Origin: Enterococcus caccae ATCC BAA-1240
Lineage (GTDB): Bacteria; Bacillota; Bacilli; Lactobacillales; Enterococcaceae
Direction: 5' to 3'
Assembly (NCBI RefSeq): GCF_000407145.1
Contig: NZ_KE136473.1
Location: 745,827-809,826, forward strand
DNA length: 64,000 bases
Positions 28,841 through 39,423 of this stretch are shown in pieces. The notes beneath the pieces are model-generated. The model saw only the letters and a list, made by a program, of their open reading frames with translations, was not told the DNA's origin and searched no databases. The stretch's first letter is position 1; each line of letters begins with the position of its first letter. The position numbers and the translations under genes were made by a program.

Positions 28841-29369
28841 AGTTTATTTAAAGGGAGAAACGATTACACTGATGAACATGCTGAATGCTCGAGAAAAGCG
28901 AGTAACCATTCAGCAAGAACTTTTAACAAAGCATCCTACGCGTACTCTATTAAGCGCTACAATGAATATTCCTGGACCTGTAAAGACGAATGAGCAGCTA
29001 AGACATGCATTTTTAACTGTCATTAAAGAGATCAAAACTCTTTTTCCTCCTGAAAAAATGGTTGCTCACAAACACCGAGAGTTGAAAACAGGTTCAGAAT
29101 ATTATCTAGTCCTTAATGAAACACCTGAAGAGCTGAAGAAAAAACTAATTGAAATTGAAGAAACGCATCTCTACGGTCGTTTGATGGATTTAGATGTTGT
29201 TTATCTAAAAGATCAAATCCTACGTTCTATCAGCCGCACCGAACTAAATCACAAATCAAGAACTTGTTTTATCTGTGAAGAAGAAGCAAAAATTTGTGGC
29301 AGACAAAGACAGCATAGTGTAGAAGAAATGCAACAAGCAATAAGTCAACTATTGAGAAAGGAAGGATAG
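28833..29369 (+). CDS. citX: apo-citrate lyase phosphoribosyl-dephospho-CoA transferase
   Basis: 178 residues from MSRVYLKGETITLMNMLNAREKRV, starting eight bases before the citF stop. The C-terminus has SRTCFICEEEAKICGRQRQHSVEE, typical of CitX. It attaches the CitG product to apo-CitD. Confidence 0.93.
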   Translation: MSRVYLKGETITLMNMLNAREKRVTIQQELLTKHPTRTLLSATMNIPGPVKTNEQLRHAFLTVIKEIKTLFPPEKMVAHKHRELKTGSEYYLVLNETPEELKKKLIEIEETHLYGRLMDLDVVYLKDQILRSISRTELNHKSRTCFICEEEAKICGRQRQHSVEEMQQAISQLLRKEG

Positions 29370-29370
29370 A

Positions 29371-30762
29371 ATGACAAAAAAAATCCTTTTTACCGAAACT
29401 GTGCTGCGTGATGGTCAACAAAGTCAAATCGCCACACGCATGCCGACAAGTGATATGCTGCCAATTATTCAAACATTGGATGAAGCAGGGTATCATGCTC
29501 TAGAAATGTGGGGCGGAGCAACGTTTGATGCCTGTATTCGCTTCTTAAATGAAGACCCATGGGAACGTTTAAGAACGATTCGAAAAGCAGTTAAACATAC
29601 AAAATTGCAAATGCTTTTAAGAGGTCAAAATTTACTTGGGTATAAAAACTATGCCGATGATGTCGTAGAAGCTTTTGTGCAAAAATCAATTGAAAACGGA
29701 ATCGATATTATCCGTGTTTTTGATGCGTTAAATGACACAAGAAATTTACAAACTTCAATTGAAGCAACAAAAAAATTTGGCGGACATTGTCAGCCGGCGA
29801 TTTCTTACACGACTAGTGATTTCCATACGATTGATTACTTTGTCGGATTGACGACAGAATTAGAAAAAATGGGTGCGGATTCTATCTGTATTAAAGATAT
29901 GGCAGGAATTCTAACACCAGATGATGCGTACCGTTTAGTTACAGAAATCAAAAACAAAATTCAAGTACCGTTAGAAGTTCATACGCATGCCACAAGCGGT
30001 ATTTCCGAGATGACTTATTTGAAAGCTATCGAAGCAGGCGCAGATATTATTGATACAGCGATTTCTTCATTTTCTGGTGGAACAAGTCAACCAGCCACAG
30101 AATCAATGGCATTAGCATTAGAGAATTTAGGCTATAATACACATTTAGATATGAAGAAAGTAGCAGAAGCTGCCGACTATTTTAATCCGATCCGTGATAA
30201 ATTTAGAGAAGAAGGCGTATTGAATCCTAAAGTAAAAGACACAGAACCGAAAACGTTGATTTATAAAGTTCCTGGCGGAATGTTGTCGAATTTGTTAAGC
30301 CAATTGACAGAACAAGGTCTAGCAGACAAATACGAAGAAGTCCTAAGAGAAGTACCCAAAGTGCGTGCTGATCTAGGTTATCCGCCACTTGTAACACCAC
30401 TATCTCAAATGGTAGGAACACAAGCAGTAATGAATGTGATCAGTGGGGAACGCTATAAAATGATTCCTAAAGAAATCAAAGATTATGTTAAAGGACTGTA
30501 CGGCAAACCACCTGTTGCAATTTCAAAAGAAATGACGAAATTGATCATCGGTGAAGAAGAAGTGATCACCGTTAGACCAGCGGATTTATTAAGTCCTGAA
30601 CTTCAAGAATACAAAAAAGAAATTGAAGAATATGCAAAATCAACGGAAGATGTGTTGATGTATGCATTATTCCCACAACAAGGAAAAGATTTCTTAGGAA
30701 GAAGAGAAGATCGATTTTACGATGTTCCAATGCAAGAAGTGAACGTTGTGTTAGATATTTAA
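29371..30762 (+). CDS. oadA: oxaloacetate decarboxylase alpha subunit (carboxyltransferase)
   Basis: 463 residues, carboxyltransferase domain only: TETVLRDGQQSQIATRM, MWGGATFDAC, IKDMAGILTPDD and HTHATSG, with the metal-binding His and Asp residues. The biotin domain is separate (OadD). It transfers the oxaloacetate carboxyl group to biotin. It ends the operon; the malic-enzyme-like citM found after it in E. faecalis is absent. Confidence 0.94.
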   Translation: MTKKILFTETVLRDGQQSQIATRMPTSDMLPIIQTLDEAGYHALEMWGGATFDACIRFLNEDPWERLRTIRKAVKHTKLQMLLRGQNLLGYKNYADDVVEAFVQKSIENGIDIIRVFDALNDTRNLQTSIEATKKFGGHCQPAISYTTSDFHTIDYFVGLTTELEKMGADSICIKDMAGILTPDDAYRLVTEIKNKIQVPLEVHTHATSGISEMTYLKAIEAGADIIDTAISSFSGGTSQPATESMALALENLGYNTHLDMKKVAEAADYFNPIRDKFREEGVLNPKVKDTEPKTLIYKVPGGMLSNLLSQLTEQGLADKYEEVLREVPKVRADLGYPPLVTPLSQMVGTQAVMNVISGERYKMIPKEIKDYVKGLYGKPPVAISKEMTKLIIGEEEVITVRPADLLSPELQEYKKEIEEYAKSTEDVLMYALFPQQGKDFLGRREDRFYDVPMQEVNVVLDI

Positions 30763-30773
30763 TAAAAAGATTG

Positions 30774-30987
30774 GGTGGTAAAAAAGCAGCTAGCACCGAG
30801 AAATGAGAATCAAATAGGTGCTACACAATACATCATAGTTTTTGTTGTGTTTCACGGCAATTCTAGCTTATTTCTAGAAGTTGAACATGTCCGTCTAACA
30901 CTCACTGTGAATCATTGAATCATTTCGTTCTTCATGATTGACAACAATGTGATCGAAGTATAATGTAGTATCAGTTTTTTTACCACC
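30774..30987. repeat. 214-bp element with inverted ends
   Basis: GGTGGTAAAAAA at 30774-30785 faces TTTTTTTACCACC at 30975-30987. Inside are AGCACC...GGTGCT (30791-30821) and TTCTAG...CTAGAA hairpins. No ORF of note. It lies between the oadA stop and the operon terminator. Confidence 0.6.
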
Positions 30988-31002
30988 GTTTATTCAGGTT
31001 TT

Positions 31003-31050
31003 AAGAGCGCTAATATATAACTCGAAAAGTTATGTCTTAGCGCTTTTTTT
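31003..31050 (+). terminator. terminator of the oad-cit operon
   Basis: Composite stem AGCGCTAA...ATAACT-cgaaa-AGTTAT...TTAGCGCT followed by seven Ts. Beyond it, 31051-31353 is AT-rich with no gene seen. Confidence 0.88.
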
Positions 31051-31353
31051 GCTATTTTTTAAAGAATTTAGTAACTAAACTAAAATATTTTTGTCTTACA
31101 TGAAAGCGGTAAAAATCATTCGAAATAGAGGAAATAGAGCTTAGTAAATGTTACTTGATTTAAGTAGAATTTTTGTTTTTTTATTATGGATTTTAAATTA
31201 AATTATAATGTGTGTTCTATGCTAATTAACTAATTTTAGTTTAGAAAAATCTTATTAAATAGGATTAATCGTTTATATAAAAGGATTTTCATACATAACA
31301 CAAAGGTAACATGTTTGTGTTAATTAATATAACTTTTCTCATCGTTATAAAGG

Positions 31354-31382
31354 TTTACTTTTATTTATAATGCCGTTATAAT
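31354..31382 (+). promoter_or_regulatory. probable acnA promoter
   Basis: TTTACT (31354-31359), 17-base spacer, TATAAT (31377-31382). This predicts a leader of about 310 bases before acnA that contains the tandem structured element. Confidence 0.55.
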
Positions 31383-31484
31383 GGCTAAAATCAAGTCATA
31401 TATGAGATTGCGATTTTGCTTGTACATAGATATGGATTGAAATTATTGATTATACGAGCTAAAGTTCTAAAAATTAACGCCTTT

Positions 31485-31690
31485 CTGAAAAAAGATAAAG
31501 AATGATGGTGATAAAAAAGCCACTTTCCTATTTTTTATCAAGGCAGACCAAGTTCTTTTAGCTTTTATTATTATCTAGCTATGTAGGCTAACCTTTCAGA
31601 AAAAAGATAAAAATGGATAGTGGCGAATAAAGCCCCCTCAATTTTTCCTATTTTTCGTTCAAGGTTGACCAAGCCCGCTCAGCTTTTAAA
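31485..31690 (+). repeat. tandem structured element, copy pair B (before acnA)
   Basis: Units start with CTGAAAAAAGATAAA (31485) and CAGAAAAAAGATAAA (31597). Both carry a TTTCCTATTTTT box after a central stem-loop, a GACCAAG box and an AGCTTTTA box. The second ends directly in AAATTAGGAGGG, the acnA ribosome site. Stem bases differ from pairs A and C. Confidence 0.75.
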
Positions 31691-31699
31691 TTAGGAGGG

Positions 31700-34414
31700 A
31701 TGTTTTTGATTACGAGTAAGCAATCTTCAGAAACTTTTTTTGAAATGAAGGGTCAGAAGTATCAGTATTATTCATTAGCTTCATTAGAAACGAAACAACA
31801 TCAATTTGTTTCAACATTACCGTTTAGTATTCGTGTGTTATTGGAATCACTATTGCGTCAGGAAAATGGTGTCGGAATCACGCAAGAACATATTGAAAAT
31901 TTAGCTAAATGGTCTTCAGACCATGAGAATAAGGGGGAAGTCCCTTTTAAACCTGCTCGAGTGATTCTTCAAGATTTTACAGGGGTTCCCGCAGTTGTTG
32001 ATTTGGCTTCTTTGCGAAAAACAATTGCAGATTTTGGTGGCGATCCTACTACAATCAATCCCGAAGTTCCTGTTGATTTGGTTGTGGATCATTCTGTTCA
32101 AGTGGATGTAGCTGGAGTCAAACAAGCGCTACAGTTAAATATGAAAATGGAATTTCAACGCAATCAAGAGCGTTATCGTTTTTTAAGTTGGGCTCAAAAA
32201 GTTTTTGATAATTATCGGGTTGTACCACCTGCAACTGGCATTGTTCATCAAGTCAATATTGAATATTTAGCTTCTGTTGTGACTCAAAAAAAACTAGAAG
32301 ACGATACGATTTTACTCTATCCTGATACCTTAGTTGGGACGGATTCACATACAACAATGGTCAATGGATTAGGTGTACTAGGTTGGGGTGTTGGGGGAAT
32401 TGAGGCCGAGGCGAGCATGCTTGGTGAACCCTCTTATTTTCCAATTCCCGAAGTTGTTGGTGTCCGCTTTGTCAATGAGTTATCTCAAGGCGCAACAGCA
32501 ACCGATTTGGCTTTAAAAGTAACGCAAGTATTAAGAGAACAAAAAGTGGTCGGAAAATTTGTTGAATTTTTTGGAGCAGGGGTAGTCAGCCTAAGTTTAG
32601 CTGATCGAGCAACGGTGGCTAATATGGCACCTGAATATGGGGCAACTTGCGGCTTCTTTCCTGTAGATGATGAAACCATTCGTTATTTGAGACTAACAGG
32701 AAGGGAAGAAGAAGCAGTAGCAGTTACAGAGTACTATTTGAAGGAAAATCAATTATTTTATGATCCTTTAAATGATTCAGAGCCGAATTATACTAAGGTC
32801 ATCGAAATCGATTTAAGTGAGATCGAAGCGAATCTTGCAGGACCCAAAAGACCACAGGATCTCGTTCCCTTATCAGAAATGAAAACAGCGTTTGAACAAG
32901 CAATAACAGCACCAGAAGGTCTACAGGGATATGGATTATCTAAAACACAACAGGAACAAAGCGTTGCTTTAGATTTAGAAGGTGTCCACCATGAATTAAG
33001 ACCGGGAGCAGTAGCAATTGCAGCAATCACCTCATGTACAAACACATCGAATCCATTTGTGATGTTAAGTGCAGGATTAGTGGCTAAAAAGGCTGCCAAG
33101 CTTGGATTAAAGGTGCCAAATTATGTGAAAACCTCTTTAGCACCAGGTTCAAAAGTCGTAACAGCCTATTTAGAAAAAGCTGGATTATTGCCTTACTTAG
33201 AAGAACTAGGCTTTCATTTGGTAGGGTATGGTTGTACAACGTGTATTGGTAATTCAGGTTCGTTGAAGCCGGAAGTGGAAGAAGTCATCAAAGAAAATGA
33301 TCTGCTAACCGCAGGTGTTTTAAGCGGAAATCGTAACTTTGAAGGACGTATTCATCCATTAGTTAAAGCAAATTATTTAGCTTCACCGCCACTCGTTGTA
33401 CTGTATGCATTAGCTGGAACGGTAGCTATTGATGTACTTCATGAACCGATTGGTTTAGGGGACAATGACATTCCAGTTTACTTCAATGATCTATGGCCAA
33501 CTCGTGATGAAATTCAGGCGTTGATCGACGAATTTGTTACACCTGAATTGTATAAGCAAGAATACGCAAGAGTCTTTAGTGACAACGACGAATGGAATAG
33601 TATCGAGACTGACAACAAGCCGCTATATGGCTGGGAAGACACGTCTACTTATATTGCTAATCCACCTTATTTTGAAGGAATGACAAAAGAAAGAGAACCA
33701 AGGAAACCATTAAAACAATTAGCTGTCTTGGCTAAATTTGGTGATTCTGTGACAACTGATCATATTTCTCCAGCTGGGAGTATTCAAAAAAATAGTCCAG
33801 CAGGTCAGTATTTGATAGATCGAGGTGTATCAGTTCGTGAGTTTAACTCTTATGGTGCCAGACGTGGTCACCATGAAGTGATGATGAGAGGAACCTTGGC
33901 GAATATTCGGATTCGCAATCAGTTAGTTCCAAACGTAGAGGGAGGCTACACTATTTTTGCACCAACGCAAGAAAAGATGGCCATCTATGATGCAGCGATG
34001 AAGTATCAAAAGCAAAATACAAAGCTTGTGATTTTAGCGGGTGATGACTATGGAATGGGTTCATCAAGAGACTGGGCGGCTAAAGGCGTTCAACTTTTAG
34101 GTGTTGAGGCTGTGATAGCTAAAAGTTATGAACGGATCCATCGCTCTAATTTAGTTATGATGGGTGTTTTACCATTGCAATTTAAACCAGGTGAAGATGC
34201 AGATAGTTTAGGACTAACAGGAACTGAACTATTTGACATTGCGATTGATGAAACAAAAGGGATTTTGGACAAGGTAGCTGTTACAGCAACTAAGTCTGAT
34301 GGAGAAACGATTCAATTTGATACGATTCTTCGTTTTGATTCAGCTGTTGATATTACCTATTATCAACATGGTGGTATTTTGCCGATGGTGATTCGTAAGA
34401 AACTTCAACGTTAG
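31700..34414 (+). CDS. acnA: aconitate hydratase
   Basis: 904 residues, full length for the AcnA/IRP type. The three [4Fe-4S] ligands are the Cys in [11 protein letters not shown] and the two in [31 protein letters not shown] and the C-terminal swivel [16 protein letters not shown] are also present. It isomerises citrate to isocitrate. It begins the acnA-citZ-icd group. Confidence 0.95.
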   Translation: MFLITSKQSSETFFEMKGQKYQYYSLASLETKQHQFVSTLPFSIRVLLESLLRQENGVGITQEHIENLAKWSSDHENKGEVPFKPARVILQDFTGVPAVVDLASLRKTIADFGGDPTTINPEVPVDLVVDHSVQVDVAGVKQALQLNMKMEFQRNQERYRFLSWAQKVFDNYRVVPPATGIVHQVNIEYLASVVTQKKLEDDTILLYPDTLVGTDSHTTMVNGLGVLGWGVGGIEAEASMLGEPSYFPIPEVVGVRFVNELSQGATATDLALKVTQVLREQKVVGKFVEFFGAGVVSLSLADRATVANMAPEYGATCGFFPVDDETIRYLRLTGREEEAVAVTEYYLKENQLFYDPLNDSEPNYTKVIEIDLSEIEANLAGPKRPQDLVPLSEMKTAFEQAITAPEGLQGYGLSKTQQEQSVALDLEGVHHELRPGAVAIAAITSCTNTSNPFVMLSAGLVAKKAAKLGLKVPNYVKTSLAPGSKVVTAYLEKAGLLPYLEELGFHLVGYGCTTCIGNSGSLKPEVEEVIKENDLLTAGVLSGNRNFEGRIHPLVKANYLASPPLVVLYALAGTVAIDVLHEPIGLGDNDIPVYFNDLWPTRDEIQALIDEFVTPELYKQEYARVFSDNDEWNSIETDNKPLYGWEDTSTYIANPPYFEGMTKEREPRKPLKQLAVLAKFGDSVTTDHISPAGSIQKNSPAGQYLIDRGVSVREFNSYGARRGHHEVMMRGTLANIRIRNQLVPNVEGGYTIFAPTQEKMAIYDAAMKYQKQNTKLVILAGDDYGMGSSRDWAAKGVQLLGVEAVIAKSYERIHRSNLVMMGVLPLQFKPGEDADSLGLTGTELFDIAIDETKGILDKVAVTATKSDGETIQFDTILRFDSAVDITYYQHGGILPMVIRKKLQR

Positions 34415-34476
34415 TTTGAGATAAGTAAAAAACATGAGATAAAACGACAGGAAGGTTGTTACTCTATGTTATCTAG

Positions 34477-34747
34477 CTTTACGAGCTCGTTCAGCTTTTA
34501 AATGGTCTAGCTTTACGAGCTAGCATCTCGGAAAAAAGATAAAAATGGAGAGAGACAAAAAACGTCTCAATCAATTTTTCCTATTTTTCATTCAATGCTT
34601 TACGAGCTCGTTCAGCTTTTAAATGGTCTAGCTTTACGAGCTAGCATCTCGGAAAAAAGATAAAAATGGAGAGAGACAAAAAACGTCTCAATCAATTTTT
34701 CCTATTTTTCATTCAATGCTTTATGTGCTCGTTCAGCTTTTAAATTA
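34477..34747 (+). repeat. tandem structured element, copy pair C (before citZ)
   Basis: Two nearly identical units of 121 bases (GGAAAAAAGATAAA at 34530 and 34651), preceded by a partial third (34477-34502). The stem is GAGAC...GTCTC with an AAAAAAC loop, flanked by ATTTTTCCTATTTTTC. The last unit runs into TTTTAAATTAAGGAGGG, the citZ ribosome site. The copies differ only at TACGAGCTCG versus TATGTGCTCG, so the duplication is recent. Confidence 0.8.
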
Positions 34748-34760
34748 AGGAGGGACTTGG

Positions 34761-35906
34761 ATGGAGATTCACAAAGGCTTAGCAGGTGTCGTCGTATCTG
34801 AAACAAAAATCAGTTCGATCGTAGAAAATCAACTGCTCTTCGCAGGATTTAATATTGATGATTTAGTTGCTGAGAATGTTCAATTTGAAGAAGTGATTTA
34901 TTTATTATGGCATTTAAAAATACCGACAAATCAAGAATTAACAAAATTTAAACAAGAATTATCTGTACAAATGCCAATATCTGATACGATCATTACGTGT
35001 TTAAAAATTCAAACACGTCAAAATCTTCATCCGATGAGTGTATTGCGATCAACAATTTCGTTACTAGGCGTATTTGACCCAAATGCTGAAGCGACAGATG
35101 AGATTTCAGCATACCAACAAAGTATTTCTTTACAAGCAAAAATGCCAACGATTATTGCGGCGTATGCCCGTTTGAGAAAAGGGCTTGATCCAATTCCTCC
35201 ACGCAGTGATTTATCAATAGCGGCAAATTTTCTCTACATGTTGACTGGTGTTGAAGCAGCTCAAGTGCAAGTGGCGGCTATGAATCAAGCATTAGTTTTA
35301 CATGCCGATCATGATTTAAACGCAAGTACTTTTACAGCTCGAGTCTGTGCATCTACATTGTCAGATGTTTATTCATGTATTACGGCTGCAATCGGTTCGT
35401 TAAAAGGACCGTTACATGGCGGTGCAAACGAAAAAGTCTTTGATATGCTAAAAGAAATTGATTCTGAAAATCTAAATGTAGCAGACTATCTAAATCAAAA
35501 ATTGGATCGTAAAGAAAAAGTTATGGGATTTGGCCATCGTGTATATAAAACAGAAGACCCAAGAAAAAAACATCTAAAAAAATTAGCAAAAGAACTAACG
35601 GCGATCACGCAGAAAGAACAGTGGTATTTTTTATCTTGTCAGGTTGAACGGTATCTGAAAGAAACTAAAGGATTGATTCCAAATGTCGATTTTTATTCTG
35701 CTACGGTCTATCATTGTTTGGATATTGACAGTGATTTGTTTACGTTGATTTTTGCGATGAGCCGAGTTTCTGGTTGGTTGGGTCATATCGATGAACAGAA
35801 AAAAGAAGATTGCTTAATTAGACCGCGTTCTCATTATATTGGTCCTAAGCAGTTGAAATATAGCGAGTTGAACACTACATTACATTCAGGAGGCATGGAA
35901 GCATGA
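34761..35906 (+). CDS. citZ: citrate synthase
   Basis: 381 residues. The catalytic motifs are [29 protein letters not shown] and [14 protein letters not shown] (active-site His residues), with the late Asp in [10 protein letters not shown]. It condenses oxaloacetate and acetyl-CoA. It overlaps icd by four bases. Confidence 0.95.
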   Translation: MEIHKGLAGVVVSETKISSIVENQLLFAGFNIDDLVAENVQFEEVIYLLWHLKIPTNQELTKFKQELSVQMPISDTIITCLKIQTRQNLHPMSVLRSTISLLGVFDPNAEATDEISAYQQSISLQAKMPTIIAAYARLRKGLDPIPPRSDLSIAANFLYMLTGVEAAQVQVAAMNQALVLHADHDLNASTFTARVCASTLSDVYSCITAAIGSLKGPLHGGANEKVFDMLKEIDSENLNVADYLNQKLDRKEKVMGFGHRVYKTEDPRKKHLKKLAKELTAITQKEQWYFLSCQVERYLKETKGLIPNVDFYSATVYHCLDIDSDLFTLIFAMSRVSGWLGHIDEQKKEDCLIRPRSHYIGPKQLKYSELNTTLHSGGMEA

Positions 35907-37180
35907 AACACGGGGAGAAAGTTGTGTTGGAAAAAGGAAAATTAGTTGTTCCTGATTATCCAGTCATTCCTTTTATTGAAGGGGATGGAATCGGACCCGA
36001 AATTTGGCAGGCAGCTAAGAATGTATTTGATGCGGCAATAGCCAAAGCATATGAAGGAACACGAAAAGTAATGTGGCAAGAGGTTTTGGCAGGAGAAAAA
36101 GCTTTTAATGAAACAGGAAACTGGCTGCCGAATGAAACGTTAGAAATGATCAAAACCCATCTTGTCGCAATCAAAGGGCCATTAACGACTCCGATTGGTG
36201 GAGGTTTCCGTTCGTTGAATGTAGCATTACGACAAGAATTAGATTTATATATTTGCTATCGACCAGTTCGCTATTTTGATGGTGTTCCATCACCTCTGAA
36301 GCATCCGGAAAAAACAAATATGATGATTTTTAGAGAAAATACGGAAGATATTTATGCAGGAATCGAATTTTCAGCAAAAAGTCCTGAAGCAGTGAAACTG
36401 ATTTCGTATTTAAAAACAGAATTTGGTGTCAATAAGATTCGCTTCCCAGAATCATCGGCGATTGGGATTAAGCCTGTTTCTAAAGAAGGAACGGAGCGTT
36501 TAGTACGTGGGGCAATTGAACACGCATTGAAAAATAATCGAAAATCCGTCACGTTAGTCCATAAAGGAAACATCATGAAATTTACAGAAGGTGGTTTCAA
36601 AAACTGGGGCTATGCTTTGGCTGAAAGTGAGTTTGCAGAGAAAGTATTTACTTGGAAAACCTATTTAGATATCAAAGAAAAAGCAGGGAAAGTGGCGGCT
36701 GATCAAAAGCTAGAAGAAGCAAAAGCAGCTGGGAAATTGATTATCAAAGACCGGATCGCCGATATTTTCCTACAAGAAATTTTACTGCATCCTGAAAATT
36801 ACGATGTGATTGCAACGTTGAATTTAAATGGCGATTATATTTCCGATGCATTAGCTGCTCAAGTTGGTGGTATTGGCATCGCTCCAGGGGCAAACCTAAA
36901 CTTGGAAACAGGACATGGAATTTTCGAGGCAACCCATGGAACAGCACCTGAATTTGCTGGTTTGAATCAATTGAATCCATCATCATTACTATTGTCAGGG
37001 GTATTAATGTTTGATTATTTAGGTTGGTCTGAAGTTAGTGAGCTGATCACGAAAAGTATTGAAGAAGCTTTAGTAAATAAAACTGTTACAAAAGATTTTG
37101 CGGACCAAATGGAAGGAGCAAATTTATTGAGTTGTTCTGATTTTGGAGAAGAGTTGGTACGCTTGATTAAAAAGAACTAA
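35903..37180 (+). CDS. icd: isocitrate dehydrogenase (NADP+)
   Basis: 425 residues. The substrate site is [16 protein letters not shown], and the metal Asp residues lie in [24 protein letters not shown] is present, with the cofactor loop beyond; length and layout fit the NADP enzyme. It completes the route from oxaloacetate and acetyl-CoA to 2-oxoglutarate, i.e. glutamate supply. AGGAGGC lies before the ATG inside citZ. Confidence 0.94.
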   Translation: MKHGEKVVLEKGKLVVPDYPVIPFIEGDGIGPEIWQAAKNVFDAAIAKAYEGTRKVMWQEVLAGEKAFNETGNWLPNETLEMIKTHLVAIKGPLTTPIGGGFRSLNVALRQELDLYICYRPVRYFDGVPSPLKHPEKTNMMIFRENTEDIYAGIEFSAKSPEAVKLISYLKTEFGVNKIRFPESSAIGIKPVSKEGTERLVRGAIEHALKNNRKSVTLVHKGNIMKFTEGGFKNWGYALAESEFAEKVFTWKTYLDIKEKAGKVAADQKLEEAKAAGKLIIKDRIADIFLQEILLHPENYDVIATLNLNGDYISDALAAQVGGIGIAPGANLNLETGHGIFEATHGTAPEFAGLNQLNPSSLLLSGVLMFDYLGWSEVSELITKSIEEALVNKTVTKDFADQMEGANLLSCSDFGEELVRLIKKN

Positions 37181-37187
37181 AAATGAG

Positions 37188-37226
37188 GGGGCTGCGGCAA
37201 ACATCTATCAGTGTTTGCCGCAGCCC
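37188..37226 (+). terminator. icd terminator
   Basis: A 15-bp GC-rich perfect stem (GGGCTGCGGCAAACA and complement) just after the icd stop. Confidence 0.85.
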
Positions 37227-37250
37227 ATTCATTTGTTTAGGATATAAAAA

Positions 37251-37274
37251 AACCTGACGACTAGTCGTCAGGTT
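37251..37274 (-). terminator. cold-shock gene terminator
   Basis: Palindrome CCTGACGACTAGTCGTCAGG with A-run and T-run on either side; it can stop transcription from both directions. Confidence 0.85.
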
Positions 37275-37293
37275 TTGAGTTTACTAAAGTTAA

Positions 37294-37494
37294 TTACGCT
37301 TTGTTAACGTTAGTAGCTTGAGGACCACGTTGGCCTTCTTCAACGTCGAAAGTCACTGCTTGACCTTCTTCTAAAGTTTTGAATCCGTCGCCTTGGATAG
37401 CTGAGAAATGTACGAATACATCGTTACCGTTTTCTGCAGTGATAAATCCAAAACCTTTGTCTGAGTTAAACCATTTTACTGTACCTGTTTCCAT
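37294..37494 (-). CDS. csp: cold-shock protein
   Basis: 66 residues from [21 protein letters not shown]1 (KGFGFI) and RNP2 (VFVHF) are intact, which marks the nucleic-acid-binding CSD fold; RNA chaperone role. AAGGAGGA precedes the ATG. Upstream, 37495-37680 probably holds a long leader, usual for this family, with no other gene. Confidence 0.95.
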   Translation of the reverse strand: METGTVKWFNSDKGFGFITAENGNDVFVHFSAIQGDGFKTLEEGQAVTFDVEEGQRGPQATNVNKA

Positions 37495-37686
37495 AATAAA
37501 AATCCTCCTTGTGATAGACACATATTTTGCAATTACTTGAAAGGTGAAAATGTGGAAGATGTTTATTTGAAACAGCTACACATATATTACCGAACAAAAA
37601 CTACACTCTTAATATAGCATATTTAGACCCGTTTGACTAGTAATATCTCTCTTTAAAATAAAAATTTGTTAAGAAATAAAGATTAA

Positions 37687-37716
37687 TTGTCAAAAAAAAC
37701 TTATTTCTGTTATAGT
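37687..37716 (+). promoter_or_regulatory. promoter of candidate small RNA
   Basis: TTGTCA (37687-37692), 18-base spacer, TATAGT (37711-37716), on the strand opposite to csp and the baeRF gene. Confidence 0.6.
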
Positions 37717-37722
37717 ATAGAA

Positions 37723-37950
37723 GTATTGAGCGTTAAATATGAAAGTAATGATAGAGTTATATCGTAGAAATCTATTCCGAAGGCGCAGCCTTGGAGCTGC
37801 ATAGATTTGAAAGTAGGAAGGGTTCAGATTGTTTAGATGAGAATAAGGTTATCCTTACTAATAGATAGTTTTCACATGGTTTTATAGCTAACAAAATATT
37901 TAATCAACTTAATTAAAGAGCCACTCAACATTTTGTTGAGTGGCTCTTGT
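37723..37950 (+). ncRNA. candidate small RNA, about 228 nt
   Basis: The stretch has its own promoter and a strong terminator but no convincing ORF. A stable hairpin is visible: AAATCTAT...GCAGC-cttgga-GCTGC-ATAGATTT (about 37768-37808). I do not match it to 6S, tmRNA, SRP RNA or RNase P. A 16-codon ATG frame near 37840 lacks a well-placed ribosome site. Confidence 0.4.
37916..37948. terminator. bidirectional terminator
   Basis: A 15-bp perfect stem (AAGAGCCACTCAACA and complement) with a tiny loop, between the candidate small RNA and the leftward baeRF gene. Confidence 0.88.
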
Positions 37951-37967
37951 CCATTTTATCTACCTTG

Positions 37968-39098
37968 TCAGTAGCGTAGAACGGCTAATAACGTTTTTTC
38001 ATCTGGGGAAGCTTTTTGATCTAATACAAAAACTTTTCCCCCAGTTCTAAGCACATTGTCCGTTACTTTATTTAAAACTTTTCGACGATCAAATTCTTCT
38101 GTCGACATGTCCGTTGTTTCATTGACAAAGTTTGAAGTAGAGATAAAGAAGTGGGAAACTTTTCCTTCAGCGGATGCAGGGACGATATCTACAAGCTGAT
38201 CAGCAAATTTCTTATCTAACAACTGATTATAAGAAGCTGTTTCGATTGCTTCTAATTCTTGATTGATTTTTTGCGCTCCTTTTTCAATATCCTGGAAAGA
38301 AACTTGCGCAGGAGACAGTGGAATAGAGGCATCTGTTGTTAAAAATGGATTTTTCGCTATTTTTTTGAAAAGTGTTTGATTTTCTGGTAAAGCGTATAAA
38401 CGGATCGGCAACTTATCAGAATTTACAAAGGTGTCTTTCAAGTAATTGTCAATAGCTTGATAGTAGTTTGTCCAATCGATTTTCACTTCTTCATCCTTTG
38501 TGTTGACACCGTGATAGGCAACGCCTTCTTTAGAAGAACCGTTATAGCCCGCTCCACCTTGAATAGAGTAGTTCATACTACCACCAGTTAGCTCATCACC
38601 TAAAGTGCCAACAAGATCAGTCGGTGCATCGGCAGGCAGATCAACCGTCTTCACTTGATTGTTTTCAACTAGATAAAGCTTCATAGAATCACGGTTCAAC
38701 GTCATTAGATAATAACGATAGTTAAATTGATTATTTTTGATGATACCTAGGAGATAAGGTCGATCGTCAACATAATATTGATTGTCGACAGGTACATTTA
38801 ATCGATGAATAAAAATGTCTTTTTCACTAATAATGATTGATACACTTTTTGAAGCATTCCGCCAGAATGAAGCATCAGCAAGTAATGCATCAATTTTATC
38901 TTGGAAAGAAGCCCAAGTTAAATCAGTATATTTTTTCTCAAAGCGGATTTTTGCAGCTTTCGCAAAATTTTTTAAAGCTAAGGAATCTTTTTCGACATCT
39001 TGATGAGCGACATGAGTATTTAGAATAAATGTTACAAAGGGACCTTGAACTTCGTCAGAGAATAGAACAGATAAGTTGTCTTTTTCTTGAGCTAACAT
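37968..39098 (-). CDS. baeRF-family (release-factor-like) protein
   Basis: 376 residues, soluble. The layout (VTFILNTH near the start, KSVSIIISEKDIFIHRLNVPV, a Gly-rich loop GGAGYNGSS, and a C-terminal GGKVFVLDQKASPDEKTLLAVLRY) fits bacterial archaeo-eukaryotic release-factor-like families (baeRF6-like). These are ribosome-linked or stress proteins of unsettled function. Monocistronic; TAGGAGG-type site before the ATG. Confidence 0.7.
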   Translation of the reverse strand: MLAQEKDNLSVLFSDEVQGPFVTFILNTHVAHQDVEKDSLALKNFAKAAKIRFEKKYTDLTWASFQDKIDALLADASFWRNASKSVSIIISEKDIFIHRLNVPVDNQYYVDDRPYLLGIIKNNQFNYRYYLMTLNRDSMKLYLVENNQVKTVDLPADAPTDLVGTLGDELTGGSMNYSIQGGAGYNGSSKEGVAYHGVNTKDEEVKIDWTNYYQAIDNYLKDTFVNSDKLPIRLYALPENQTLFKKIAKNPFLTTDASIPLSPAQVSFQDIEKGAQKINQELEAIETASYNQLLDKKFADQLVDIVPASAEGKVSHFFISTSNFVNETTDMSTEEFDRRKVLNKVTDNVLRTGGKVFVLDQKASPDEKTLLAVLRY

Positions 39099-39423
39099 AA
39101 TACATTCCTCCTAAATTTTAACGTTAAATGAACCGCTTTAGACTTGACTGGAAAATAGGGAATTAAGGATGTGAGGTATTGGACCACACGTATACGTTCT
39201 CTTTTCTCCATAGAGCAAGTCAGTAGTAAAAAATAATACAGCGGTAACATTTCTTTGCTACTAATAAAAGTGTAGCACAGCCACAAAAATGTTGGAACTA
39301 ATAAGGTTTGGAATAAACAAAAGTAAGAAAAACATAAAAAATAGAGTATATGAGGGTTTACTCATGATTTTTTTATGAAATACAAAATAGCCATTCATTT
39401 ATATTTTAAGTGAAGGTGTTAAC

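Noticed and set aside
37968-39098. True peptide chain release factor
   Set aside because: No GGQ loop is visible; the layout fits baeRF-type relatives.
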